Positions 54,217 to 62,949 of a stretch of 64,000 nt of DNA are shown in pieces; position 1 is the stretch's first letter, and every line of letters begins with the position of its first letter. Source of the DNA: Salinilacustrithrix flava (GTDB lineage Bacteria; Actinomycetota; Acidimicrobiia; Acidimicrobiales; Salinilacustritrichaceae); the NCBI RefSeq assembly GCF_041228405.1, contig NZ_CP133888.1, positions 3,782,001-3,846,000 of the forward strand. The letters run 5' to 3'. The notes under the pieces are model-generated. The model ran no database searches, was not told the DNA's origin, and was given only the letters and a program-made list of their open reading frames with translations. Both the position numbers and the translations under genes were made by a program.

Positions 54217-55655
54217 CGGCCCAGCACCTCGCGCAGCGCCGCGGCCGCCACGACCCGGTCGTCGAACTCCACGACCCGGTCGGCGAAGGTCTGGGTCGTC
54301 TCGTGGCCCTTGCCGGCGATCACCACCACGTCATGCTCGCCCGCCTCGCGCGCTGCGTGGTGGATGGCCTCCGCACGGTCCAGGATGGTGCGGACCTCGG
54401 CCCGCGCCGGGCCGTCGGGGATGCCGGCGACGATCTCGTCGGCGATGGCCGCGGGGTCCTCGGAGCGGGGGTTGTCGTTGGTCACGACCACCACGTCAGC
54501 AGATGCCGCGGCGATGCGGCCCATCTCCGGTCGCTTGGCCCGGTCCTTGTCGCCGCCGCAGCCGAAGACCACCAGCACCCGGCCCCCGCTCGCCTCGGCT
54601 CGCTCCCGGGCCGCGTCGAGCACGGTCTGGAGGGCGTCGGGCGTGTGGGCGTAGTCCACGGCCAGGGTGAAGGACTGCCCCTCGTCGACGCGCTCGAACC
54701 GGCCGGCGACGGTGGGGACGGCGGCCAGGCCCCGCGCGACCGTGTCCGGGTCGATGTCGAGCCAGTCGGCGATGGCCGCGGCGCACAGGGCGTTGGCCAC
54801 GTTGTGGCGGCCGGCCAGAGGCAGCTCCACCGGGACGCCGCGCAGCGTGAAGCGGGAGCCGGTGCCGGCCGGGGCGAGGCCCTCGGCGTCGGCCAGGCGG
54901 TAGGGATGGACGACCACGTCGGTGCCCTCGACCCGTTCGATCAGCCGGGCACCCCACTCGTCGTCGGCCCGGATCGCCGCCCGGCTCGTGCGATCGGGGC
55001 GGAACAGCGACGCCTTGGCCTCGAAGTAGGACTCGATGTCGCCGTGGAGGTCGAGGTGGTCGTGGCCGAGGGTCGTGAACCCGGTGGCGCGGAACCAGGT
55101 CCCGTCGACGCGGCCCATGACCAGCGCGTGGGAGGAGACCTCCATCGCCACCGCCTCGACCCCTTCGTCGCGCCAGGTGGCCAGCTGGGCCTGGAGCTCG
55201 GGGGCGTCGGGGGTGGTCGGCGGCCAGCCGGGCCGGGACGTGAGCGTGCCCACGACCTCGCACCGGCGGCCGGCGGCTTCGAGCACGGCGCGCAGGATGG
55301 CCACCGTCGTGGTCTTGCCGTTCGTGCCGGTGATGCCGATGACGTCGAGGTCCTGGCTCGGGTCGCCCCAGTAGCGGGCGGCGACCGGCCCCATCGCGGC
55401 GCGCACCGACGGCACGACCACCTGGGGGACGTCGACGGCGAGGGGGCGCTCGACGAGGAGGGCGGACGCGCCGGCGTCGACCACGTCGGCGGCCAGGTCG
55501 TGGCCGTCGACGCGGCTGCCCGGCACGCAGCAGAACAGGACGCCGGCGAGGACCGTGTCGGTGCGGTGGACGACACCGGAGATCTCGACGTCGCCGCGCA
55601 CCTCGTGGTCGATGCCGGCGTCGGCGAGGCCTGCGGCCGCGCGCGACAGCAGCAT
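54213..55655 (-). CDS. murE: UDP-MurNAc-tripeptide synthetase, meso-diaminopimelate type (MurE)
   Basis: The ~480-residue Mur ligase adds the third residue of the stem peptide. The P-loop is ITGTNGKTTTVA, with MEVSSHAL, LGHDHLDLHG and DYAHTPDAL. The substrate-selecting motif is DNPR (TNDNPRSEDP), which marks meso-diaminopimelate rather than lysine, so the wall is of the DAP type. ATG 55655 shares a base with the ftsI stop; GTG 55658 is an equal alternative. Confidence 0.96.
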   Translation of the reverse strand: MLLSRAAAGLADAGIDHEVRGDVEISGVVHRTDTVLAGVLFCCVPGSRVDGHDLAADVVDAGASALLVERPLAVDVPQVVVPSVRAAMGPVAARYWGDPSQDLDVIGITGTNGKTTTVAILRAVLEAAGRRCEVVGTLTSRPGWPPTTPDAPELQAQLATWRDEGVEAVAMEVSSHALVMGRVDGTWFRATGFTTLGHDHLDLHGDIESYFEAKASLFRPDRTSRAAIRADDEWGARLIERVEGTDVVVHPYRLADAEGLAPAGTGSRFTLRGVPVELPLAGRHNVANALCAAAIADWLDIDPDTVARGLAAVPTVAGRFERVDEGQSFTLAVDYAHTPDALQTVLDAARERAEASGGRVLVVFGCGGDKDRAKRPEMGRIAAASADVVVVTNDNPRSEDPAAIADEIVAGIPDGPARAEVRTILDRAEAIHHAAREAGEHDVVVIAGKGHETTQTFADRVVEFDDRVVAAAALREVLGR

Positions 55656-57721
55656 CACGAACCTGCCGGGGGGATCCGGAAGCGGTTCAGCGCGAACTTC
55701 GCCAGGTCGGCGAAGACGGGGGCGGCGGCGGAGCCGCCGTAGATGGTGGCAGTGGGCTCGTCGATGGCCACGATGATGGACAACGCGGGGTCCTCGGCGG
55801 GAACCATGCCGGTGAAGGCGGCGACGTAGTGGTAGTTCCCGGCCGCGTCCCGGTAGGTCCCGGTGTCCTGGGGCTTGCGGGCGGTACCGGTCTTGCCCCC
55901 CACCGAGTAGCCGGTCACCTGGGCGTTCTCGCCGGTGCCGACGTCGACCACCTGGACGAGCATGTCCCGCACCTGCTGCGCGGTCTCGGCCGACACGACC
56001 CGTCGGGGCTCGCCGACGTCGACGGGCTTGCGCCGCCCGTCGGCGTCGACCGTGGCCGCCACGAGGCGGGCGGGGACGTGGAGGCCGTCGTTGGCGATGA
56101 TGTTGTAGGCGTCCAGCATCTGCATGGCGGTCACGGCGATGCCCTGGCCGATCGGGATGGAGCCGATCGAGGTGCCCGACCAGTTCTCGGTCGGCAGGAG
56201 GATGCCGGGTGATTCGTTCGGGAAGCCGAGCGCGGACTTCGAGCCGAAGCCGAAGGACCGCAGGTACTGGTCGATGCGCTCCTTGCCGAGGTCCTGGGCG
56301 AGCATGATCGTGCCGATGTTGGAGGACTGGGCCAGGATCTCGGTCACCGTCATCGGCACCGTCGGGTGCTCGTGGTCGTCGGAGAAGCGGTGGTCGGACA
56401 CCTGGAGGCTGTCGGGCACGACCAGCTCGGTGTCCGGCGTGACCAGACCCTCCTCCAGGGCGGCGGCGATGGTGATGACCTTGTTCACCGACCCGGGCTC
56501 GAACACGTCGATCACGGCCCGGTTGGCGCCGGCGGTGATGATCTCGTCGTCGGTGTTGCGCGTGATGTTGGCCAGCGCCAGGATCTCGCCGCTCTCGGGC
56601 TGGCTGATGATCACGGTGCCGCCCTTGGCGCCGAGGGCGTCCACCTGCTCGGCCAGGACGCGCTCGGTCTCGTACTGCAGGCTGCGGTCCAGGGTGAGGA
56701 CGACGTCGCTGCCGGCGCGCGGGGCGATGCGGGACTGGCCGGCCGCGGCGATGGTGCCGCCGTCGCGCGCCCGCTCGTAGGTCAGCTCGCCCGGCGTGCC
56801 GGTGAGGACCTCGTCGTAGAGCAGCTCCATCCCGGTCGCCCCGGTCTGGTCGGGCGCCACCCGGCCGATGATCGACCGGGCCAGCTCCTCCGACGGCGTG
56901 AACCGGGCCGGTTCCTCCAGCAGGTGGATGCCGGCGAGGTCGAGCTCGACCACCCGGGCGGCCACGTCGTCGTCGATGCGGCGGGAGAGGTAGGCGAAGC
57001 GGCCGTCTGCGTCGAGGATGTCGGCGAGCTCGGATCGCTCCATCCCGAGGACGGGGGCGAGCTGGCGGGCGGTGGTGAGGGGGTCCTCGATCTGGCTCGG
57101 ATCGGCGAAGACGGTGGGCCGCAGCACCGAGAGGGCGAGGTCGTGGCCTTCGCGGTCGAGGATGCGGCCGCGGTCCGCGTCGAGCTGCACCGTGCGCAGC
57201 CGCTGGGACTGGCCGACCTCGACGAAGCGGTCCGGCTCGAGCACCTGCACGTGCACCAGCTTGCCGACCACGGCCAGCAGCAGCACGGCGAGGAGGGCCT
57301 TGAGGGCCATGCTCCGACGCTCGGGACGGGCCGCGGGGCGCGAGGCCGGCCGACGGGGCGGCCGACCGCCACCGCCGCTGCCGCCACGTGCGGCCCGGGC
57401 ATGGCTCGTGTCGATCTCGTGCACCGTGTGCACCGCGGTCGGGGCCGGCCAGGCCGGGTCCGGGAGGTGGTGCGCAGGCGCGGGGCTCCGACGGGCCATC
57501 GGGCGGCTCGGCGGCGGTGCGCTCGGGCGCGGGGCGGTGAGCGAGCGGTCGAGCGGGACGCCGCGGCGGCCCGGTCGAGGGCGCGGCAGCCGGTGGACGG
57601 TGGCGGTGCGCGGCGCTCGCGCCCCACCCCGGCCGGGGTGCCGAGGCTCCTCAGCGAAGGGATCGGTGTCGAAGTCCTCCCAACCCTCGCCCCAGTCGGG
57701 GTCGATCGGACCCCAGCTCAC
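55655..57721 (-). CDS. ftsI: Septal transpeptidase FtsI (PBP3-type, class B PBP)
   Basis: The 688-residue class B PBP has an unusually long (~135-residue) Pro/Arg-rich cytosolic N-terminus, one helix (MALKALLAVLLLAVVGKLV) and the dimerisation domain. The transpeptidase motifs are GSVNK (SxxK nucleophile), SSN and KTGTA. No PASTA domains follow, unlike some actinobacterial PBPs. GTG 57721 overlaps the ftsL stop (GTGA). Confidence 0.95.
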   Translation of the reverse strand: MSWGPIDPDWGEGWEDFDTDPFAEEPRHPGRGGARAPRTATVHRLPRPRPGRRGVPLDRSLTAPRPSAPPPSRPMARRSPAPAHHLPDPAWPAPTAVHTVHEIDTSHARAARGGSGGGGRPPRRPASRPAARPERRSMALKALLAVLLLAVVGKLVHVQVLEPDRFVEVGQSQRLRTVQLDADRGRILDREGHDLALSVLRPTVFADPSQIEDPLTTARQLAPVLGMERSELADILDADGRFAYLSRRIDDDVAARVVELDLAGIHLLEEPARFTPSEELARSIIGRVAPDQTGATGMELLYDEVLTGTPGELTYERARDGGTIAAAGQSRIAPRAGSDVVLTLDRSLQYETERVLAEQVDALGAKGGTVIISQPESGEILALANITRNTDDEIITAGANRAVIDVFEPGSVNKVITIAAALEEGLVTPDTELVVPDSLQVSDHRFSDDHEHPTVPMTVTEILAQSSNIGTIMLAQDLGKERIDQYLRSFGFGSKSALGFPNESPGILLPTENWSGTSIGSIPIGQGIAVTAMQMLDAYNIIANDGLHVPARLVAATVDADGRRKPVDVGEPRRVVSAETAQQVRDMLVQVVDVGTGENAQVTGYSVGGKTGTARKPQDTGTYRDAAGNYHYVAAFTGMVPAEDPALSIIVAIDEPTATIYGGSAAAPVFADLAKFALNRFRIPPAGS

Positions 57722-58341
57722 TCCTCCCGTCCCCCCTCGGACAGCTGGTCGGCGGCGAGCTCGGTCGGGTCGTCGGTGCCATCGGCGTCGGCGGCACCTT
57801 CGCCATCGGCGGCGTCCGCGGCGTCGGTCTCGGCCCCAGCCTCGGCCTCAGCGTCGGCGTCGACCTCGGGCGCGGTGGCGGTGGCGGGCTCGACCCGGAC
57901 GGCCTCGGCGGGGACGCCGTCGAGGCCCACGGGGAGGAGGTAGCCGACCTCGGTCGGCAGGACCATCCCGAGGCGGTCGCGGGCGACGTCGAGGACGCGG
58001 TCGGGGGACTCGAGCTCGGCCACCCGCAGCTCGAGGCGGCGGATGGCCTCGTTCTCGGCTGCGACGTCGCTGCGCATGGCGTCGAGGCGGACCTGTCCAC
58101 CGATGAGCAGGGCGTGCATGCCGGCGAGGCCGAGCAGGGCGGCGATGACCATGCCGACGCCGACGAGGGCCGGGATCGCCGGCGAGCGCTTCGGGCGCGG
58201 GCGCTCCACCGGGCGCAGGTGCTGGCCGCGGCGGTGCTCCGGGCGGCGGGCCGGTGCGGCCGCGCCGTCGTGGGTGGGGCCGTCGTGGGTGGGGCGGTCG
58301 TGGGTGGGGCGCGCCGGGCGCGCCGGGGCGATCGCCGTCAC
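57718..58341 (-). CDS. ftsL: FtsL/DivIC-like septum formation protein
   Basis: The 207-residue protein has a basic N-terminus with a PTHDG repeat, one membrane helix (~56-80) and a short coiled coil (AAENEAIRRLELRVAELESPDRV, shown in core). LGMVLPTEVGYLLPV follows, as in FtsL/DivIC. An acidic Ala/Asp/Glu tail of ~60 residues follows. Position between rsmH and ftsI is the classical ftsL location. GTG 58341 overlaps the rsmH stop (GTGA). Confidence 0.88.
   Translation of the reverse strand: MTAIAPARPARPTHDRPTHDGPTHDGAAAPARRPEHRRGQHLRPVERPRPKRSPAIPALVGVGMVIAALLGLAGMHALLIGGQVRLDAMRSDVAAENEAIRRLELRVAELESPDRVLDVARDRLGMVLPTEVGYLLPVGLDGVPAEAVRVEPATATAPEVDADAEAEAGAETDAADAADGEGAADADGTDDPTELAADQLSEGGREE
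58265..58309. repeat. Three tandem 15-bp repeats inside ftsL
   Basis: Three consecutive copies of a 15-bp unit (differing at one base) encode three PTHD(G/R) blocks near the FtsL N-terminus. In-frame units keep the protein open, so copy number may vary between strains. Confidence 0.85.
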
Positions 58342-59339
58342 GAGGCCTCACCGAGCTGCTCGGCCACCCGCAGGCGGGCGCTGCGGGCGCGGGGGTTGGC
58401 GGCGATCTCGTCCTCGCTGGCGGTGATGGCCTTCCGGGGCACCAGCTTCACGCTCGGGGCACCGCCGCAGCGGCAGGAACCGCTGCCCGGGGGGCACACG
58501 CAGTCGTCGGCGGCGGCGTCGCGGAAGCGACGGGCCACGATGCGGTCCTCGCCGGAGTGGTACGTGATGACCGCCATGCGGCCGCCGGGGACGAGCAGGT
58601 CCAGGGCGTCGCCGAGCACGGCCTCGAGCTGGGCCAGCTCGTCGTTGACCTCGATGCGCAGGGCCTGGAAGGTGCGGGTCGCCGGGTGCCCGCCGGTGCG
58701 GCGGGCGGCGGCGGGGATGGCGTCGCGCACGACATCGGCGAGCTGCGCCGTGGTCGTGATCGGGCGGGCCTCGATGATGGCGCGGGCCACGCGGTCGGCG
58801 TGGCGCTCGTCGCCGAAGCGGCGCAGGATGCGGACGAGCTCGCCGTGGTCGGCTTCGTTCACCACGTCGGAGGCGGAGCGGCCGGTGGTGGGGTCCATGC
58901 GCATGTCCAGCGGGCCGCTGTTGCGGTAGCTGAAGCCGCGATCGCCGCGGTCGAGCTGGGGCGAGGAGACGCCGAGGTCGAGGAGGATGCCGGAGAGCCC
59001 GGTGGGGATCTCGGCCTCCGGGGTGTCGGCGGTGGTTCGGGTGCGGCGCAGCAGGCTCATGGCATCGGCGATCCGGTCGAAGCGGGTGTGCACCACGTGG
59101 GCCCGGTCCCCGAAGCGGGCGAGCCGCTCGGTGGCCACCTGCACGGCGAGTGGATCCCGGTCCAGTCCCAGCACCGAGAGGTGGGGGTGGGCGTCGAGGA
59201 TCGCCGTGGCGTGGCCGGCTCCGCCGAGCGTGCCGTCGACCACCCAGCCCGGCGGGACCGGGGCGAAGGCGGCGACGACCTCGTCCCGCAGGACGGGGAC
59301 GTGGCGGAAGTTCCGGGTGGAGTCGTCTGCGTCGCTCAC
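58338..59339 (-). CDS. rsmH: 16S rRNA m4C1402 methyltransferase (RsmH)
   Basis: The ~333-residue SAM enzyme methylates C1402 in 16S rRNA. HVPVLRDEVV, DGTLGGAGHA, GLDRDPLAV, LLDLGVSSPQLD, GPLDMRMD and TYHSGEDRIV are all family blocks. GTG 59339 has a purine-rich site (GAGGGG) and overlaps the stop of a small upstream ORF. The longer frame from GTG 59393 is less likely. Confidence 0.96.
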   Translation of the reverse strand: MSDADDSTRNFRHVPVLRDEVVAAFAPVPPGWVVDGTLGGAGHATAILDAHPHLSVLGLDRDPLAVQVATERLARFGDRAHVVHTRFDRIADAMSLLRRTRTTADTPEAEIPTGLSGILLDLGVSSPQLDRGDRGFSYRNSGPLDMRMDPTTGRSASDVVNEADHGELVRILRRFGDERHADRVARAIIEARPITTTAQLADVVRDAIPAAARRTGGHPATRTFQALRIEVNDELAQLEAVLGDALDLLVPGGRMAVITYHSGEDRIVARRFRDAAADDCVCPPGSGSCRCGGAPSVKLVPRKAITASEDEIAANPRARSARLRVAEQLGEAS

Positions 59340-59518
59340 CGGCAGCCCCTCGGTCGCCGAAGGCCCGCCGGGATGTATGCCCCGGTCGGGCACGATGAAA
59401 GAGCGGGCGGAGAGTAGGGGCCTTCCATCTCGACGCCCGAGAGGCTGCGAGTGAGCGGCGCGTGGACTCCTGTTGTGGTGGTGCTCGTCTGCTCGGTGGA
59501 CGCGCTCCCTTCGTTCAC
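59336..59518 (-). CDS. Possible 60-residue ORF between mraZ and rsmH
   Basis: GTG 59518 opens a 60-codon frame rich in Thr/Ser/Pro that stops at 59336-59338, giving a GTGA overlap with rsmH like the other junctions of this operon. I recognise no family, and the codon pattern is not strongly coding. It would otherwise be a 200-bp untranslated spacer, which would be unusual here. Confidence 0.25.
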   Translation of the reverse strand: MNEGSASTEQTSTTTTGVHAPLTRSLSGVEMEGPYSPPALSSCPTGAYIPAGLRRPRGCR

Positions 59519-59545
59519 GGTCGGTGGTCTGTGGTGGGTGGGATG

Positions 59546-60067
59546 TCAGAAGCGGGCATGGTCGAGGACCTCGACGACCGCGTCGTCGACGGTGAGGCCG
59601 GCGTCGAGCGCAGCGTCGCCGACGGGGACGATCTCGATGCGGGGGCCGGCGCCGAGGACGAGCACGTCCCGCTCGAGGCCGGCCTCGATGCGCACGGCGT
59701 GCGGGATGACGATGCGGCCCTGGGAGTCCGGCGAGACGAGGTGGGTGCTCGACAGGAAGCCGCGGACCTGGGTGCTGGTGAGGTCGCCGGCCGTGACCCG
59801 CTCGTTCAGCTGGTCGACGGCGGCGCAGTAGGTGGGCTCGTCCCAGATGACGGCGCGCCCGTCGAGGACGACCAGGGAGCCACCGCCGAGCAGGGCCTTG
59901 CGCATCTGGACCGGCAGCGTCAGCCGGCCCTTGTCGTCGATGGCGTACTCGCCCCGACCCCGGAACTGGGAGGCGGCGTGGACCGGAGCAGCGGACGTGG
60001 ACGCATCAGGGCTCATCAGGGCTGTCGCCCCACTGCGCTCCGTTGTCGTCGCTCCGGTCTCCGCCAT
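59546..60067 (-). CDS. mraZ: MraZ, regulator at the head of the division/wall cluster
   Basis: The ~173-residue protein has two SpoVT/AbrB-like halves: EYAIDDKGRLTLPVQMRKAL and SPDSQGRIVIP. An N-terminal extension of ~35 residues precedes them compared with the usual ~145. MraZ binds upstream of its own operon and regulates it. ATG 60067 falls almost exactly where a predicted promoter would start transcription, suggesting a leaderless mRNA; ATG 60016 is the alternative. Confidence 0.92.
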   Translation of the reverse strand: MAETGATTTERSGATALMSPDASTSAAPVHAASQFRGRGEYAIDDKGRLTLPVQMRKALLGGGSLVVLDGRAVIWDEPTYCAAVDQLNERVTAGDLTSTQVRGFLSSTHLVSPDSQGRIVIPHAVRIEAGLERDVLVLGAGPRIEIVPVGDAALDAGLTVDDAVVEVLDHARF

Positions 60068-60074
60068 GCAGGGC

Positions 60075-60104
60075 ACAGTACGTCCAGATAGGGAAGAACG
60101 TCAA
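60075..60104 (-). promoter_or_regulatory. Predicted promoter of the mraZ-dcw operon
   Basis: On the minus strand TTGACG (60099-60104) and TACTGT (60075-60080) are 18 bases apart, a good match to primary-sigma hexamers. Initiation about 7 bases after the -10 box would fall at the mraZ ATG. A G-rich element with TGGGTGGGG lies further upstream (about 60120-60128) and could be a MraZ or regulator site. Confidence 0.45.
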
Positions 60105-60190
60105 CGCCTCAGGCCATATTCCCCACCCAATGTCGCGATCGTTGTCACGACCTGGGCGTACCAGGGCGGCACAGGGCGACTGCCCCACCC

Positions 60191-60847
60191 TCAGTGGAGG
60201 GCGGTGACGAGGGCCTCGACGAGGGCGTCGGTGCTGATCGACTCGCCGATGCCGGTGCCGACCCCGGCGAGGGCCTGCGGGTCCGGGCGGTGCCGGAGCA
60301 GGGCGGCCAGGGGGACCGGGTCCCAGTGCACGGGCACGGCGCACTGGAAGCGGGCGCCGGCGCGGGTGCGGCGCTGGCTGATGCCCACGACCTTGGCCTC
60401 TCCGAGCAGCACCTCCCCCGGGCCCCGACCGGCGAAGCAGACCGTGCCGCCGAGCGGGCCGCACGCGAGGCGGTCCTCGTGGAGGTGGGTGCCCGTCACG
60501 CCGAGGGACGCGAGCGCCTCCTGCCACGCCCGCCCGACGGGGAGGAAGGCCCGGCCGACATCGTCGGTCCACAGCTCGTGCCCGCGCGGGACGATCACGT
60601 CCACCCAGTGGGGCTCTCCCGGCTCGACCCACACCGCTCCCCCGCCGCTGCGCCGGCGGGCCACGGCGATGCCGGCGGCGCGGGCCGCCTCGGCGTCGAC
60701 CACGTCGTCTCGCTGGGTGGAGCCCAGGACCACGGCCGGCCCGGTGGCCTCCAGGACCCACACGCGGGGCGTGGCGTCGGCCGGCACCTCGAGGGCGTGC
60801 AGCTCGGCGGCGGACCCTCGGTGGTGCTCGACGACCCAGCCGCTCAC
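60191..60847 (-). CDS. Lipoate/biotin protein ligase-like protein
   Basis: The 218-residue protein has the BPL/LplA/LipB fold: LGSTQRDDV, RRRSGGGAVW with the glycine-rich loop, and EPHWVDVIVPRG. The catalytic Lys is in LGEAKVVGISQRR. It would transfer lipoate (or octanoate or biotin) to a carrier lysine. It lacks the C-terminal accessory domain of E. coli LplA. GTG 60847 overlaps the HNH gene stop (GTGA). Confidence 0.82.
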   Translation of the reverse strand: MSGWVVEHHRGSAAELHALEVPADATPRVWVLEATGPAVVLGSTQRDDVVDAEAARAAGIAVARRRSGGGAVWVEPGEPHWVDVIVPRGHELWTDDVGRAFLPVGRAWQEALASLGVTGTHLHEDRLACGPLGGTVCFAGRGPGEVLLGEAKVVGISQRRTRAGARFQCAVPVHWDPVPLAALLRHRPDPQALAGVGTGIGESISTDALVEALVTALH

Positions 60848-61356
60848 GCGGACAGCGCCGGCTCGAGCACGAGGTACGGGTGCCAGTCGTCGGGCACCGC
60901 ACCGACCGACACCAGGATCCACGAGTGGCCGGCAGGGGCACGGGGCGTCGACCGCAGCGCCATCGAGGTGTCCTGCAGGAGGCGGTCCCGCTTGCGCACG
61001 TTGCAGGGCCGGCAGGCGGCCACGACGTTCTCCCACGTGTGGGGCCCGCCCTTGGCGCGGGGCACGACGTGGTCGATGGAGTCGGCGGAGTCGCCGCAGT
61101 ACTGGCAGCGACCACCGTCGCGGGCGAACACGGCCCGTCGGTTGAGCGCGGCCCGCCGGGCGAAGGGCACCTTGACGAAGTGGCGCAGGCGCACGACGGA
61201 CGGCACGTCGACGGCGAGGTGCTCGGAGCGGAGCTGGAGACCGGAGGGGGACACGAGGTCGGCCTTCTCGGCGAGCATGAGCACGGTGGCCCGCCGGGAC
61301 GAGACCACCGACAGCGGCTCGTAGGAAGCGTTCAGCACCAGTGCCCGGCCGCTCAT
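60844..61356 (-). CDS. HNH endonuclease family protein
   Basis: The 170-residue protein has the pattern VLNASYEPLSVV at the start and an HNH domain: CQYCG, SIDHVVPRAKGG, NVVAACRPCNVRK. Two CxxC pairs could hold zinc. This small HNH family is common and conserved in actinobacteria as a single-copy gene, usually not in mobile elements. ATG 61356 overlaps the upstream stop (ATGA). Confidence 0.92.
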   Translation of the reverse strand: MSGRALVLNASYEPLSVVSSRRATVLMLAEKADLVSPSGLQLRSEHLAVDVPSVVRLRHFVKVPFARRAALNRRAVFARDGGRCQYCGDSADSIDHVVPRAKGGPHTWENVVAACRPCNVRKRDRLLQDTSMALRSTPRAPAGHSWILVSVGAVPDDWHPYLVLEPALSA

Positions 61357-61676
61357 CGCAGCTCGGCCCCTCCGGTCCCGATGGGTGGCGCCGGACGGGT
61401 GGTTTGAGTCCAGGCCAGCCAGGTGAGCAGGTCCTCGACGTCGATGGTGGCGCCGGCGTCGCCGTAGGCGGTGGTCATCCGGAACCGGAGCCAGGCCCGG
61501 TCCGGGACGGGCAGGAACGGGCGGCGGCGCCACCACCCCGGCGGCACGAGCACCCTCGCCTGGCGGGCGGCGGCCGGCCACAGGCGCGGCCGGCGGGCGA
61601 TGGCGACCGCGGCGGCGCCCGCGCCGGTCCGGCGGCGGCCCGGCCGGGTCAGCTCCGCTGCTGCTGGGCCTTCCAC
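61353..61676 (-). CDS. Small Trp-rich protein of unknown function
   Basis: The ~107-residue protein (GTG 61676) overlaps the acyl-CoA dehydrogenase by 28 bp and the HNH gene by ATGA. It has RRPRLWPAAARQARVLVPPGWW, RPFLPVPDRAWLRFRM and EDLLTWLAW segments (shown in parts), a basic/Trp pattern I recall in short actinobacterial proteins. No signal peptide or catalytic motif is seen. Function unknown. Confidence 0.7.
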   Translation of the reverse strand: MEGPAAAELTRPGRRRTGAGAAAVAIARRPRLWPAAARQARVLVPPGWWRRRPFLPVPDRAWLRFRMTTAYGDAGATIDVEDLLTWLAWTQTTRPAPPIGTGGAELR

Positions 61677-62908
61677 GAGGCTCCTGCCCCCTCGGGTCGG
61701 GGCTCCTTGGGGAGGCCGAGGACCATCTCGCCGACGATGTTGCGCTGGATCTCGCTGGACCCGGCGTAGATGGTGCCGGCCCGCGCGGTGAGGAACGTGC
61801 CGACCCAGGACGCCGAGTCGTTGGGGGCGCCGGGGTCGTCGGTCTGGAAGCTCGAGGCCGGGGCGCGCCCGGACGGCACCAGGGCGTCGGCGCCGAGGAT
61901 GTCGACGGCGAGCTCGGTGACCCGGCGGTGGTACTCGGACCACTGCAGCTTGAACAGGCCCGCCTCCGGGCCGGGGTGCGCGCCGGAGAGGTACGCGGTG
62001 AGCGTGCGCCACCCGGACCACTTCATGATCTCGACGGTGCTGTGGGCCCGGGCCAGCCGCTGGCGGATGATCGGGTCGCGGTCCAGACCCCGGTCGCGGG
62101 CCAGGGCGGTGAGGCGGTCCAGCTCGATGCGGAACGACACCGGGAACGTGGCAGCCGCGTCGCCGCGCTCGTAGCCGAGCAGGGTCATGGCCACCGCCCA
62201 GCCGTTGTTCACGCCGCCGATCACGTTCTCCTTGGCGCAGCGGGCGTCGGAGAAGAAGACCTCGTTGAACTCGGAGTCGCCGTTGATCATCTCGATCGGA
62301 CGGACCTCGACGCCGGGCTGGTCCATCGGCACGAGCAGGAACGAGATGCCCCGGTGCTTCGGCGCGTCGACGTCGGTGCGGGCCAGGACGAAGATCCAGT
62401 CGGCGAGGTGGCCGGCCGAGGTCCAGATCTTCTGGCCGTTGATCACCCACTCCTCGCCGTCGAGCACGGCCCGGCAGCCCAGGTTGCCCAGGTCGGAGCC
62501 GGCGTTGGGCTCGGAGTACCCCTGGCACCAGGTGTGCTCGCCGCTGAGGATCTTCGGGATGAACTCCCGCTTCTGCTCCTCGGTGCCCCACTGCAGGATG
62601 GTGTTGCCCACCATCTGGATGCTGAACGCGTCGTTCGGGCCGCCGGTGGGCACGCCGGCCTTGGCGAACTCCTCGGCCAGCACGACGGTCTCGGTCTCGG
62701 TGAGCCCGGGCCCGCCGTACTCGGTGGGCCAGCGCGGGGCGAGCAGGTTGTTGTCGGCCAGGGTCTGGCGCCACCGCATCGTCCACTCGTGGACCTCGTC
62801 CGGGGGCAGGGCTCCGATGCCCTTCCAGTCGGCCGGGAGGTGCTCGGCCAGGAACGCCTGGACCTTCTCCCGGTACTGCTCGGCCTCGGTCCCCCACGTG
62901 GGCTGCAT
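61649..62908 (-). CDS. Acyl-CoA dehydrogenase
   Basis: The 419-residue flavoenzyme has WCQGYSEPNAGSDLGNL, IWTSAGHLADW, and the C-terminal TIYAGSSEIQRNIVGE of the family. The usual catalytic Glu of mitochondrial medium-chain enzymes is replaced by other positions, as in the steroid-degrading FadE-type heteromers; I cannot place the base exactly. ATG 62908 begins MQPTWGTEAEQYRE. It catalyses alpha,beta-dehydrogenation of an acyl-CoA; the substrate is unknown. Confidence 0.93.
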   Translation of the reverse strand: MQPTWGTEAEQYREKVQAFLAEHLPADWKGIGALPPDEVHEWTMRWRQTLADNNLLAPRWPTEYGGPGLTETETVVLAEEFAKAGVPTGGPNDAFSIQMVGNTILQWGTEEQKREFIPKILSGEHTWCQGYSEPNAGSDLGNLGCRAVLDGEEWVINGQKIWTSAGHLADWIFVLARTDVDAPKHRGISFLLVPMDQPGVEVRPIEMINGDSEFNEVFFSDARCAKENVIGGVNNGWAVAMTLLGYERGDAAATFPVSFRIELDRLTALARDRGLDRDPIIRQRLARAHSTVEIMKWSGWRTLTAYLSGAHPGPEAGLFKLQWSEYHRRVTELAVDILGADALVPSGRAPASSFQTDDPGAPNDSASWVGTFLTARAGTIYAGSSEIQRNIVGEMVLGLPKEPRPEGAGASWKAQQQRS

Positions 62909-62949
62909 GGCCGAGAGTCTGCCACGACCGACCCGGCGCGGACCGGCGG

